Both the position numbers and the translations under genes were made by a program. The notes under the pieces are model-generated. The model was not told where the DNA came from, made no database searches, and was given only the letters and a program-made list of their open reading frames with translations. 64,000 nucleotides of DNA from DATMFV01 sp035555975 (lineage in GTDB: Bacteria; Verrucomicrobiota; Verrucomicrobiia; Chthoniobacterales; Chthoniobacteraceae), in assembly GCA_035555975.1 (NCBI GenBank), contig DATMFV010000135.1, positions 6,568 to 70,567 of the forward strand, in the 5' to 3' direction. Within the stretch, counting starts at the first letter, position 1. The number at the start of each line of letters is the position of its first letter. Below, piece by piece: positions 1-6,987 of the stretch.

Positions 1-99
1 CTGCGCCTTTGCCAGCGGCGAGTCGATCTCCAGCCGGGGGAGACCGCCCAGCCCCGGGGCCAGCCGCACGCTGTTGGGAAAAACATTGGGTAAGCTCAT
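1..99 (-). CDS. N-terminal 33 codons of a possible D-hexose-6-phosphate mutarotase-like protein (partial)
   Basis: Only the first 33 residues lie inside the window; the gene runs off the left edge. It begins with ATG (complement of 97-99) and reads MSLPNVFPNSVRLAPGLGG, followed by PRLEIDSPLAKAQ. The pattern of a short hydrophilic lead, then 'L.ID.PLA.A', resembles the start of YeaD-type aldose epimerases, which continue with a GAH motif that would lie outside the window. The assignment is a guess from a short stretch; that a coding start exists here is more secure. It is on the same strand as the amidase gene that starts at about 859 and ends 26 bases upstream of this start, so the two may be co-transcribed. 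Confidence 0.35.
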   Translation of the reverse strand, partial: MSLPNVFPNSVRLAPGLGGLPRLEIDSPLAKAQ

Positions 100-124
100 A
101 TCAACATCATTTCGGGCCGTTCCC

Positions 125-859
125 TCATCGCCGCTGTTTTAAAAAAGCCTGGACGATCGCTTCGGCGATCGCCTCGCGGTGAAGGGGATCGGCGCACCTG
201 GCGGCTTCGCTTGCGTTGCTCAGGAAACCGCATTCCACCAAAACTGACGGACCCTGCGAATAACGCAAGACCCGAAAATTGGCCGTTTTGACAAACCGTT
301 TCCGGTGCCCCGCCGTGCGCGAAATGGAGGCGAGGAGATCGTAGGCCAGGCGGTCGGTCCCGCGTCGATTGTGGTAGATCTCAACGCCGTTGATGTGCCG
401 TTTGGGCGAATCATTGTAGTGGATCGAAAGAAAAATGGAGTGCCGGTGCCGGTTGGAGATCGCCACGCGGGTGTTGAGCGGGATGAAACGGTCGTCGCGC
501 CGGGTCATCACCGTATTGACCCCGGCGGCGCGAAGTTTGCGCTCGACCCGCAACGCCGTATCGAGTGCGATGTCCTTCTCCTTGATCAGCCGCCCCGTGC
601 GGCGCGAAAGAGCGCCCGAGTCGTGTCCGCCATGCCCGGCGTCGATGACGACCGTGGTAAATTTGGAAACTCCGCCCGGAGAGGCACACCCGCCCAGCCA
701 GCCGACCATGCCCGCGATCGACAAAACCAACGCCACCCGGCGACACCACTCCCCCACCCTTCCGGATTCCGCTCTACGGCGCGCCGTTCCCCGCCGGGTT
801 CGGGCCAAAAAAGGCCAAAAACCGGCTTGAAGCCGCACCCAATGAACGAAAACCTGCAT
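125..859 (-). CDS. N-acetylmuramoyl-L-alanine amidase (Amidase_3), probable lipoprotein
   Basis: Zinc amidase that cleaves the amide bond between MurNAc and the stem peptide of peptidoglycan. The Amidase_3 core runs from about residue 70 to the end: VIDAGHGG (first zinc His), KEKDIALD (zinc Glu), FLSIHYND (second zinc His) and LVECGFLSN near the C-terminus carrying the catalytic Glu. In front of it is a hydrophobic segment ending in LGGC at residue 58, a convincing lipobox, so the protein is probably anchored to a membrane by a lipidated Cys. With the ATG at 859 the leader is oddly long and arginine-rich; a GTG at about residue 35 (VGEWCRR) would give a normal lipoprotein signal of 23 residues, so the true start may be near 757. 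There are no SPOR or AMIN domains. The gene is divergent from the YyaL gene. Confidence 0.9.
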   Translation of the reverse strand: MQVFVHWVRLQAGFWPFLARTRRGTARRRAESGRVGEWCRRVALVLSIAGMVGWLGGCASPGGVSKFTTVVIDAGHGGHDSGALSRRTGRLIKEKDIALDTALRVERKLRAAGVNTVMTRRDDRFIPLNTRVAISNRHRHSIFLSIHYNDSPKRHINGVEIYHNRRGTDRLAYDLLASISRTAGHRKRFVKTANFRVLRYSQGPSVLVECGFLSNASEAARCADPLHREAIAEAIVQAFLKQRR

Positions 860-908
860 GAAAAATCTTCAACCGCCCTTGAAACCGTTTCGCCTTCCGG
901 CGCAGAAG

Positions 909-931
909 GGAATCTAAAAGGAATCTAAAGG
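909..931 (+). promoter_or_regulatory. Duplicated ribosome-binding-site segment before the YyaL gene
   Basis: The 10-base word GGAATCTAAA occurs at 909-918 and again at 920-929, and each copy is followed by an AG-rich run (AAGG, then AGGATG). The second copy places AAAGG directly in front of the ATG at 932. The arrangement looks like a small tandem duplication that created two Shine-Dalgarno-like stretches. Confidence 0.5.
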
Positions 932-3070
932 ATGAAAACCAATCGTCTCGCGCAAGAAAAATCACCCTACCTTCTTCAACACCAGCACAATCCGGTCGAC
1001 TGGCACCCGTGGGGGGAGGAAGCGTTTGAAAAAGCCCGTCTGGAAGAACGCCCGATTTTCCTCTCCATCGGCTACTCCACCTGCCACTGGTGCCACGTCA
1101 TGGAGCGCGAGTCGTTCGAAAACGAAGCGGTGGCCCACCTCCTCAACCGGCATTTTGTCCCGATCAAGGTCGACCGCGAGGAGCGGCCCGATGTCGACCG
1201 GCTCTACATGACCTTTGTGCAGGCGAGCACCGGCAGCGGAGGGTGGCCGTTGAGCGCGTTTCTCACTCCCGACTTGAAACCGTTCTTCGGCGGCACCTAT
1301 TTCCCGCCTGAAGACCGCTACAACCGGCCCGGTTTTGTGACGCTCCTGCAACGGATCGCACAGGCGTGGGAGCACGACCGCGAGCGGCTCGTCCAGCATG
1401 GCGATTCGGTCGTTTCCACCTTGCAGGAAGCCCATGAAACGCCCCGGCAGCAGGCCGAAGGAGGAGCCGCCGACCTGGCAACGCTCGAACGCGCCGCCGC
1501 GCGGATCATGAGTCATTTTGACCCGGAAGAGGGCGGTTTTTCCGGCGCGCCGAAGTTTCCAAGACCCGTCACCTTTCATTTTCTCTTTCGCTACGCCGCC
1601 CTCACCCGGGATCGGAACGGGGCCGCAAAGGCGCGCGAGGCGGCGCTTTTCACGCTGCGGAAAATGGCGCTCGGGGGGATGCACGACCACCTCGGCGGCG
1701 GTTTTCATCGCTACTCGGTCGACCGTTACTGGCATGTTCCCCACTTTGAAAAGATGCTTTACGACCAGGCGCTGCTCGCCGTGGCGTACCTTGAGGCATT
1801 CCAGATCGCAGGGCGGCCGGAAGACGCCGCCGTGGCCGCCGACATCCTCGATTATGTCCAGGCCAACCTGCTTGGGCCCGAAGGCGGGTTTTACTGTGCC
1901 GAAGATGCCGACAGCCCCCACCCCGATGACCCGTCGCAAAGCGGCGAAGGGGCCTTCTACGTCTGGACGCGCGACGAGATCGCCGACGCCCTGGCTCCCG
2001 AAGCCGCTGCGATCTTCAACCGCGCCTACGGGGTTGAAAAAGGGGGGAATGCCCCGCAGGAAAGCGACCCGCACGGCGAGTTGACGGGCAAAAATACCCT
2101 GATCCGCCGCGTTTCGGACGAAGAGCTGGCCGCGCAGTTCAAAAGCGACCCGGAAACGATCGCCCGGTCGCTTGCCGAAAGCCGCCGCACGCTGCTGACG
2201 CTGCGCAACCAGCGCCCCCGCCCGCATCTCGACGACAAGATCCTGACCGCCTGGAACGGGATGATGATCTCCGCCTTTGCCAGGGCCGCCCACCTTCTGC
2301 CCCAGGAAAACCGCGACGATCTCGGGGTCGCCCGGCGCGCCGCCGCCTTCCTGCGCCAGCATCTCCAGCGCGACGGGCGGCTGTTGCGCTCGTGGCGCGA
2401 AGGCCCCGGGGAGACGCCCGCGTTTGCGGAGGATTATGCCTTTACCATCGCCGGTCTGCTCGACCTTTACGAGGCCGGAGCGGGCATCGAATGGCTCCGG
2501 TGGGCGGTCGAATTGCAGGAGATCTTCGACCATCTCTTCTTTGATGAACGCCACGGTGGCTATTTCTCCACTGCCGGCACCGACCCCGCCCTTTTCCTCC
2601 GGATGAAGGACGATTACGACGGGGCCGAACCGTCGTCGAACTCGATCGCCGTCGCCAATGCGCTGCGGCTGGCCGACCTTCTCGACGATGCCGCGCTGCG
2701 TGAACGCGCCGACCGGACGCTGGAGAGCTTTGCCGACCAGCTCCGGAGGACGCCCGAAGCCGTGCCGCTGCTGCTCGGCTCGCTGGCGTTTTCGCTCAGC
2801 GAACCCGAGGCATTCATCGTCGCGGGGACGCCGGTGGAGCCGTGGCTGCACGAACTGGGAACCCGTTTTCTCCCGTTCCGAACGATCCGCTTTGCCGACG
2901 GCGGCGAGGGACAGGCGTGGCTCGCCCGGCGGCTCGGGTTCCTGCGCGAACTCGCACCGCCCGAGGGGGTTCCCTCCGCGCTTTATCTCTGCCGCGCCCA
3001 TGCCTGCCTGCCGCCGATCACCGAGTTCAGCGCCACCGGGGACGAGTTGGAACGCTTTGGGGTGGGGTAG
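932..3070 (+). CDS. Thioredoxin domain-containing protein YyaL/SSP411 family (DUF255)
   Basis: This 712-residue protein has the full two-domain layout of the DUF255 family (bacterial YyaL, human SPATA20). An N-terminal thioredoxin-like domain opens with NRLAQEKSPYLLQHQHNPVDW and carries the CHWCHVM motif at about residues 51-57. It is followed by an (alpha/alpha)6-type barrel related to N-acylglucosamine 2-epimerases and glycosidases, with GGMHDHLGGGFHRY and HVPHFEKMLYDQ. The biochemical role of the family is not established. The start is preceded by AAAGG; the leader carries an exact 10-base direct repeat (see regulatory entry). The PA2169-type gene follows 34 bases downstream on the same strand. 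Confidence 0.93.
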   Translation: MKTNRLAQEKSPYLLQHQHNPVDWHPWGEEAFEKARLEERPIFLSIGYSTCHWCHVMERESFENEAVAHLLNRHFVPIKVDREERPDVDRLYMTFVQASTGSGGWPLSAFLTPDLKPFFGGTYFPPEDRYNRPGFVTLLQRIAQAWEHDRERLVQHGDSVVSTLQEAHETPRQQAEGGAADLATLERAAARIMSHFDPEEGGFSGAPKFPRPVTFHFLFRYAALTRDRNGAAKAREAALFTLRKMALGGMHDHLGGGFHRYSVDRYWHVPHFEKMLYDQALLAVAYLEAFQIAGRPEDAAVAADILDYVQANLLGPEGGFYCAEDADSPHPDDPSQSGEGAFYVWTRDEIADALAPEAAAIFNRAYGVEKGGNAPQESDPHGELTGKNTLIRRVSDEELAAQFKSDPETIARSLAESRRTLLTLRNQRPRPHLDDKILTAWNGMMISAFARAAHLLPQENRDDLGVARRAAAFLRQHLQRDGRLLRSWREGPGETPAFAEDYAFTIAGLLDLYEAGAGIEWLRWAVELQEIFDHLFFDERHGGYFSTAGTDPALFLRMKDDYDGAEPSSNSIAVANALRLADLLDDAALRERADRTLESFADQLRRTPEAVPLLLGSLAFSLSEPEAFIVAGTPVEPWLHELGTRFLPFRTIRFADGGEGQAWLARRLGFLRELAPPEGVPSALYLCRAHACLPPITEFSATGDELERFGVG

Positions 3071-3104
3071 GCTCCAAAACCGCCGCGAGACGCGATTCCT
3101 TTTT

Positions 3105-4028
3105 ATGAACGCTCAACAGGAAGAGGCTCTCGATGTTCTCAATCGCCTCATTGGGATCTGTCGGGACGGACAAGAGGGGTTCCGGACGGCTGCGGAGGCC
3201 GTTGTCGACGATCCGGAACTGAAGATGCTGCTTTCATCCTTTTCACTTCAAAGGGCGAAGTTTGCAGGCGATCTCGAAGCAGAGGCGATCACGATGGGCG
3301 AGCACCATCCCGAAAACGAGGGGAGCACCTTCCGGGGGGCGGCGCACCGGGGGTGGATTCATCTTAAAGGGGCCCTTTCGCGGGGGAGCAACCATGCCCT
3401 CCTTGCCGAATGCGAGCGCGGGGAGGATGTCGCCAAGGAGGCCTACCAGAGGGCGCTCCGGCACGACCTGCCCGCGCCGGTTTACGATCTCATCCAGGAA
3501 CAGCGGCAGGAGGTGATCACGACCCACAACACGATCCGCGCCCTGCGCGACGCGGCGCATCTCGCCGGGCGGCGCAAGAAGATCAGCGGCGGTCGCAAGG
3601 ACAACAACGCGGAGGTTTCACCGGTGACGCGCGGGGCGGTCGAGATCTGGCACGAAGTCCAGACGCGCAACCTCGAAGCGATCCGGCGCGATGTCAAAAG
3701 CGTGCGTCGCCGCCATCTGGTGATGACGCTCCTGCGGATGGCCGCGCTGGGAAGCGTTGCGGTGCTCGCGGTCTATTGGCTGCGTTCGCGCAACCGGCGG
3801 CTCTCCCTTCGCGGCGCGGGGGATGAACTCTTCAGCCGGCGACGGCAGCTTCAGAGGCGTCTTGCCGGTTCGCTTCCGCATCTGGGTCGGGGCGCTCCCC
3901 TTTCCTCGCGCTTCGGGATGGGGCGTTTTGGAAGTCGTTCTTTCGGAATGAAGCAGCCGCTGCGCCGCCTGAAAGGTCGGCTCAAACACCGTTCGCGCCT
4001 GGCGCGCTGGCAGGAACTCTGGAGTTAG
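3105..4028 (+). CDS. PA2169 family four-helix-bundle protein (DUF2383) with a membrane-anchored, basic C-terminal extension
   Basis: The N-terminal 160 residues match the PA2169/DUF2383 family: EALDVLNRLIGICRDGQEGF, LLSSFSLQRAKFAGDLE, the GAAHRGWIHLKGAL stretch and a final helix EVITTHNTIRALRD. The family folds as a ferritin-like four-helix bundle and has no established activity. The remaining ~145 residues are not part of the family: a linker, a hydrophobic segment LVMTLLRMAALGSVAVLAVYWL (about residues 205-227), then a tail very rich in Arg and Leu. The ATG at 3105 was chosen because the family begins right there. An open frame extends upstream through the YyaL gene but has no family similarity. 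Orientation of the membrane segment is not clear. Confidence 0.82.
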   Translation: MNAQQEEALDVLNRLIGICRDGQEGFRTAAEAVVDDPELKMLLSSFSLQRAKFAGDLEAEAITMGEHHPENEGSTFRGAAHRGWIHLKGALSRGSNHALLAECERGEDVAKEAYQRALRHDLPAPVYDLIQEQRQEVITTHNTIRALRDAAHLAGRRKKISGGRKDNNAEVSPVTRGAVEIWHEVQTRNLEAIRRDVKSVRRRHLVMTLLRMAALGSVAVLAVYWLRSRNRRLSLRGAGDELFSRRRQLQRRLAGSLPHLGRGAPLSSRFGMGRFGSRSFGMKQPLRRLKGRLKHRSRLARWQELWS

Positions 4029-4097
4029 CAGCGGCTCCGGAGTTGGTCGCAACGGGAGGGTTAAGCCTCCGCGCCGACCGGGGCGTTGGACTCCGCC

Positions 4098-4754
4098 TCA
4101 CGACTGCTGCAACCCGATCCTCGCAGAGGGCTCCGAGGGGGCCGGGTGAGGTGTGGGCAGCGGCTGGGAGTGTTGTTCCTCGCCGACATAGATCGCCTCG
4201 TCGGGCCACTCCTTGCAGAGGTAGCCATCCTTGATGTTCACGCCGGTGATGTAGTTGCGTAACACCCGGTTGGGTGAAAGAATCCGCATCGTCGAAACCT
4301 CTTCGATCGAGTTTTCTCCATGGTTGCGGAGAAGGCTCGGGATCAGCTTCTCGTGCATGGTGATGAAGATATCCTTGTCGTTTTCCCCATCAACAAAGAG
4401 GAGCAGCGCCACCTTGCCGTCGATTTCCGCAATGTGGCTTTCAAAGATGAACTCGGTAAAGATGGAGCGGACCGCCGGTTCCCGCGCGATGTCGTCCTGA
4501 ATCTTGCGCAGCGTCATCCCGAGACGGAACTTGATGATATAGACATGCCGGGAGGTAAACTGCCCGGTGCCCGAAGCGGAGAGATCAACATGGGTGAAGA
4601 AGGTCAGGATGCCTTCCTGCTCCATCCGCTGGCGCTTGCGGGAGACAGTCCGGACATTGACGCCGGTCGTCTCGCCGATGCCGTTGTCGCTCTCGCGGGG
4701 ATCGCGGACCAGGGCCCGGGCGATCAGCCGCTCCTGTTCATCAAGTTCTCTCAT
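4098..4754 (-). CDS. Lrp/AsnC-like winged-helix transcriptional regulator
   Basis: A 218-residue protein starting MRELDEQERLIARALVRDPR, with an N-terminal winged-helix (residues about 3-55; GIGETTGVNVRTVSRKRQRM as the recognition segment) in the style of Lrp/AsnC proteins. The middle part (HVYIIKFRLG ... FIFESHIAEIDGKVALLLFVDG) resembles the alternating strands of a RAM-like ligand domain but is not a close match. The last ~35 residues, PLPTPHPAPSEPSARIG, are proline-rich and probably disordered. The ATG at 4754 was preferred over one 30 codons upstream because the HTH starts there. It lies downstream of infC on the same strand but is separated by a strong hairpin. Confidence 0.7.
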   Translation of the reverse strand: MRELDEQERLIARALVRDPRESDNGIGETTGVNVRTVSRKRQRMEQEGILTFFTHVDLSASGTGQFTSRHVYIIKFRLGMTLRKIQDDIAREPAVRSIFTEFIFESHIAEIDGKVALLLFVDGENDKDIFITMHEKLIPSLLRNHGENSIEEVSTMRILSPNRVLRNYITGVNIKDGYLCKEWPDEAIYVGEEQHSQPLPTPHPAPSEPSARIGLQQS

Positions 4755-4869
4755 GAGGTGGTGGAGGCTAAAGGTTAGACGATTTCCGTTGGAACAGTAA
4801 ACGCCAAACCTCCCGACAGCGGGCGAAAGGCCCTCTCCGGCCATGTCAAGGAAACAGCCGTCATAAGCC

Positions 4870-4900
4870 GCCGGGAAACGAACGAGCGTCGTTTCCCGGC
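4870..4900 (-). terminator. Strong hairpin downstream of infC
   Basis: Perfect 12-bp inverted repeat: 4870-4881 pairs with 4889-4900 (core CCGGGAAACGA / TCGTTTCCCGG) around a 7-base loop. It sits 35 bases past the infC stop and before the Lrp-like gene. No U-tract follows on the minus strand, so it may act as a factor-dependent terminator or as an RNA-stabilising 3' hairpin. Confidence 0.55.
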
Positions 4901-4934
4901 AGATTTGAGAAACTTTTGGCCTCCCTGAAAAAAA

Positions 4935-5555
4935 CTACGAAGCGTCGCCTTCTTCCTCGTCGTCTTCGTCGTGGTGGTCGTCCTCTTCTTCCTCGTGCTC
5001 GTCGGTGTCGTGTTCCGGCAACGAGAAACGGCGTTTGCGTTTGCCGACCGGAAGCGGAGAGAGCGTCATGTTGATGCTCCGCCCGACCATGCGCGGTTCC
5101 ATTTCGACCACGGCCATGGTGGAGAGATCATTCCTGACGCGCTGCATCACCGCCTGGCCAAGATCCTTGTGTGCCATTTCACGACCGCGAAACTGGAGTT
5201 GCACCTTGAGTTTATTGCCTTTGTCCAGAAACTGTTCACCCCGGCGGAGCTTGGTCAGGTAATCGTGTTCGTCGATATTGACCCGGAACTTGATCTCCTT
5301 GAGCCGGCTGGTGTTCTGTTTTTTCTCCTTCTCCTGTTTCGCCATCTCGTAACGGAACTTTCCGAAGTCGACGATACGGCATACGGGAGGGGTGGCATGG
5401 GGGGCAACCTCAACGAGGTCCAGCCCCAGCGACTGGGCTTTGCGCAAGGCTTCCTGGAGGCGCATGACGCCGAGGGCCTCGTTGGTGGACGCCACAATAA
5501 CCCGCACCTCCTTGGCGCGAATGCGTCCATTGACTCTGATCTGTCTTATTTGGAT
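4935..5555 (-). CDS. infC: Translation initiation factor IF-3, probable AUC start codon, acidic C-terminal tail
   Basis: IF-3 binds the 30S subunit, keeps the subunits apart and checks start-codon choice. The conserved N-domain begins IRVNGRIRAKEVRVI and continues DLVEVAPHATPPVCRIVDFGKF; the linker KQEKEKKQNTSRLKEIKFR and the C-domain (LTKLRRGEQFLDKGNKLKVQLQFRGREMAH) are intact. There is no ATG before this conserved start. The frame is open only back to a TAG at 5583-5585, and the GTG at 5507 would cut off the first conserved strand. The best start is ATC at 5553-5555, placed 8 bases after a perfect AAGGAG (5569-5564), giving 206 residues. Rare AUU/AUC starts are a known autoregulatory device of infC. 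The last ~27 residues are almost all Asp, Glu and His, an unusual extension. rpmI and rplT do not follow the gene. Confidence 0.95.
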   Translation of the reverse strand: MQIRQIRVNGRIRAKEVRVIVASTNEALGVMRLQEALRKAQSLGLDLVEVAPHATPPVCRIVDFGKFRYEMAKQEKEKKQNTSRLKEIKFRVNIDEHDYLTKLRRGEQFLDKGNKLKVQLQFRGREMAHKDLGQAVMQRVRNDLSTMAVVEMEPRMVGRSINMTLSPLPVGKRKRRFSLPEHDTDEHEEEEDDHHDEDDEEEGDAS

Positions 5556-5563
5556 AGTTCGTT

Positions 5564-5569
5564 CTCCTT
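5564..5569 (-). promoter_or_regulatory. Ribosome binding site that fixes the infC start
   Basis: AAGGAG on the minus strand at 5569-5564, spaced 8 bases from the ATC at 5555-5553. No other purine-rich site or ATG/GTG/TTG lies between it and the conserved IF-3 N-terminus, which is why the AUC start was chosen. Confidence 0.75.
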
Positions 5570-5584
5570 GGGGCGCTTCTTTCT

Positions 5585-5888
5585 AAGGAGGGAAAAAAAG
5601 CACCCGTTTGTTTGGTCTCTTGCTTTACAACTCCGCTTCTTTCCAGGGAACCCGGTTTCCCGGCTTCCCCGCTCCCTTGGTCTTGATCTCCTGCGGCATT
5701 CGCGGCGGCATGCCGCAGGCTTCCCGCTTGGATGTCCGGAAAACATCAAGCGGTATCGACGTGCATTTAGGCGAGTTTTTTACGGGGAGCAAGGTGAAAT
5801 TTACAGGTCGGCGTTTTTCAGGGAAACACCGGTTCCTTTTTCGCCGGTTCGCCTGCCTGAAGACACTGTTTGCTCCCCCCAAGCCCCA
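5585..5888. other. infC leader / fba-infC intergenic region
   Basis: About 300 bases without a gene between the fba stop and the infC ribosome binding site. It contains a perfect 9-bp inverted repeat, CTGCGGCAT (5691-5699) with ATGCCGCAG (5710-5718), around a 10-base loop. It also holds a weaker hairpin near 5815-5850 around two CCGGTT words. Neither is followed by a T-run in the minus direction. Its length suggests an infC promoter plus a structured leader; no protein-coding signal was seen. Confidence 0.4.
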
Positions 5889-6863
5889 TCACGCGTGGGC
5901 GGCCAAGGCGTCGCGAACGGCGGAAAGTTGTCCGGCCGAACCGAGCTTGGTGTTTTTGTGCGCGATGAAACGGGCGTACTCGTCCATGAAGATTTTACCC
6001 GGCGGCCTGAAGTCGAACTGGTCGGGGTGATCCCGGAAAAACTCCCGGTGAACACGGGTCCAGACCAGCCGCCCGTCGGTATCGATGTTGATCTTGGTCA
6101 CCCCGAGCTTTGCTGCGGGGAGGTATTCGTTTTCGTCCACACCGCGCGCGGCCGGGTCGAGCCTGCCGCCCGCTTCGTTGATCCGGCGCACCTCTTCCTG
6201 CGGGACGCTGGAGGAGCCGTGCATGACGATCGGCGTGGCGGGCAATCCCGCAGCGGCGATCTTTTCGGCGATCGCTTCGATGATGTGAAAATGGAGGCTC
6301 TGCTGTCCCTTGAACTTGTAGGCCCCGTGGCTCGTGCCGATCGCCGCCGCCAAGGCGTCGCAACCGCTGCGCCGGATGAACTCGACCGCTTCGTCGGGGT
6401 TGGTCAGGCAGGCGTTGCCTTCGTCAACGGAGACATCCTCCTCCACGCCGCCGAGCTGGCCGAGTTCGGCTTCCACGGAGATGCCAGCGGCATGAGCCCG
6501 TTCCACGACGCGGCGGGTGATGGCGATATTTTCCTCAAACGACTCGTGCGAAGCGTCGATCATGACCGAGCTGTAGAAGCCCGAGTCGATGCAATCGTAG
6601 CAGGTCTCTTCGTCGCCGTGGTCAAGGTGAACCGCGTAGATCGCTTCGGGGAACATCTCGTCGGCGGCGCGGATCACCGCTTCGAGAATCCGTTTGTCCG
6701 AATACTTCCGCGCCCCCTTGGAAAGCTGGATGATGAAGGGAGCCTGGCTCTCCACGCATCCCCGAAAGAGGCCGATCGTCTGTTCGATGTTGTTGATGTT
6801 GTACGCTCCGATGGCGTACTTCCCGTAGGCGAGTTGATAAAGTGCGGCTGTGGTGACAATCAT
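5889..6863 (-). CDS. fba: Class II fructose-bisphosphate aldolase
   Basis: Zinc-dependent aldolase that interconverts fructose-1,6-bisphosphate with glyceraldehyde-3-phosphate and dihydroxyacetone phosphate in glycolysis and gluconeogenesis. The 324-residue protein carries the class II signatures in order: GAYNINNIEQ near residue 19, AVHLDHGDEE (catalytic Asp and zinc His), EAELGQLGGVEEDV, IGTSHGAYKFKG (zinc His), IVMHGSSSVP (zinc His) and GVTKINIDTDGR with the phosphate-binding Asn-Ile-Asp-Thr. The size fits the longer class II type. The ATG at 6863 gives a start directly at the conserved region. It lies upstream of infC on the same strand, separated by a long leader. Confidence 0.95.
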   Translation of the reverse strand: MIVTTAALYQLAYGKYAIGAYNINNIEQTIGLFRGCVESQAPFIIQLSKGARKYSDKRILEAVIRAADEMFPEAIYAVHLDHGDEETCYDCIDSGFYSSVMIDASHESFEENIAITRRVVERAHAAGISVEAELGQLGGVEEDVSVDEGNACLTNPDEAVEFIRRSGCDALAAAIGTSHGAYKFKGQQSLHFHIIEAIAEKIAAAGLPATPIVMHGSSSVPQEEVRRINEAGGRLDPAARGVDENEYLPAAKLGVTKINIDTDGRLVWTRVHREFFRDHPDQFDFRPPGKIFMDEYARFIAHKNTKLGSAGQLSAVRDALAAHA

Positions 6864-6987
6864 GCGTTGAAAGGGAGTATGAGGGTTAAGAGAGGAGCGG
6901 GCAAGTGCAAACGAAAACGGGAGGCCCGCGCCCGGATCAGTGATACTTCACAATCGCACGACCGGCGCTTCCGGTTGTTTGAAAATG

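Noticed and set aside
5691..5718. Hairpin in the fba-infC gap as a terminator of fba
   Set aside because: The 9-bp stem is perfect, but no T-run follows on the minus strand. It is listed only as part of the leader.
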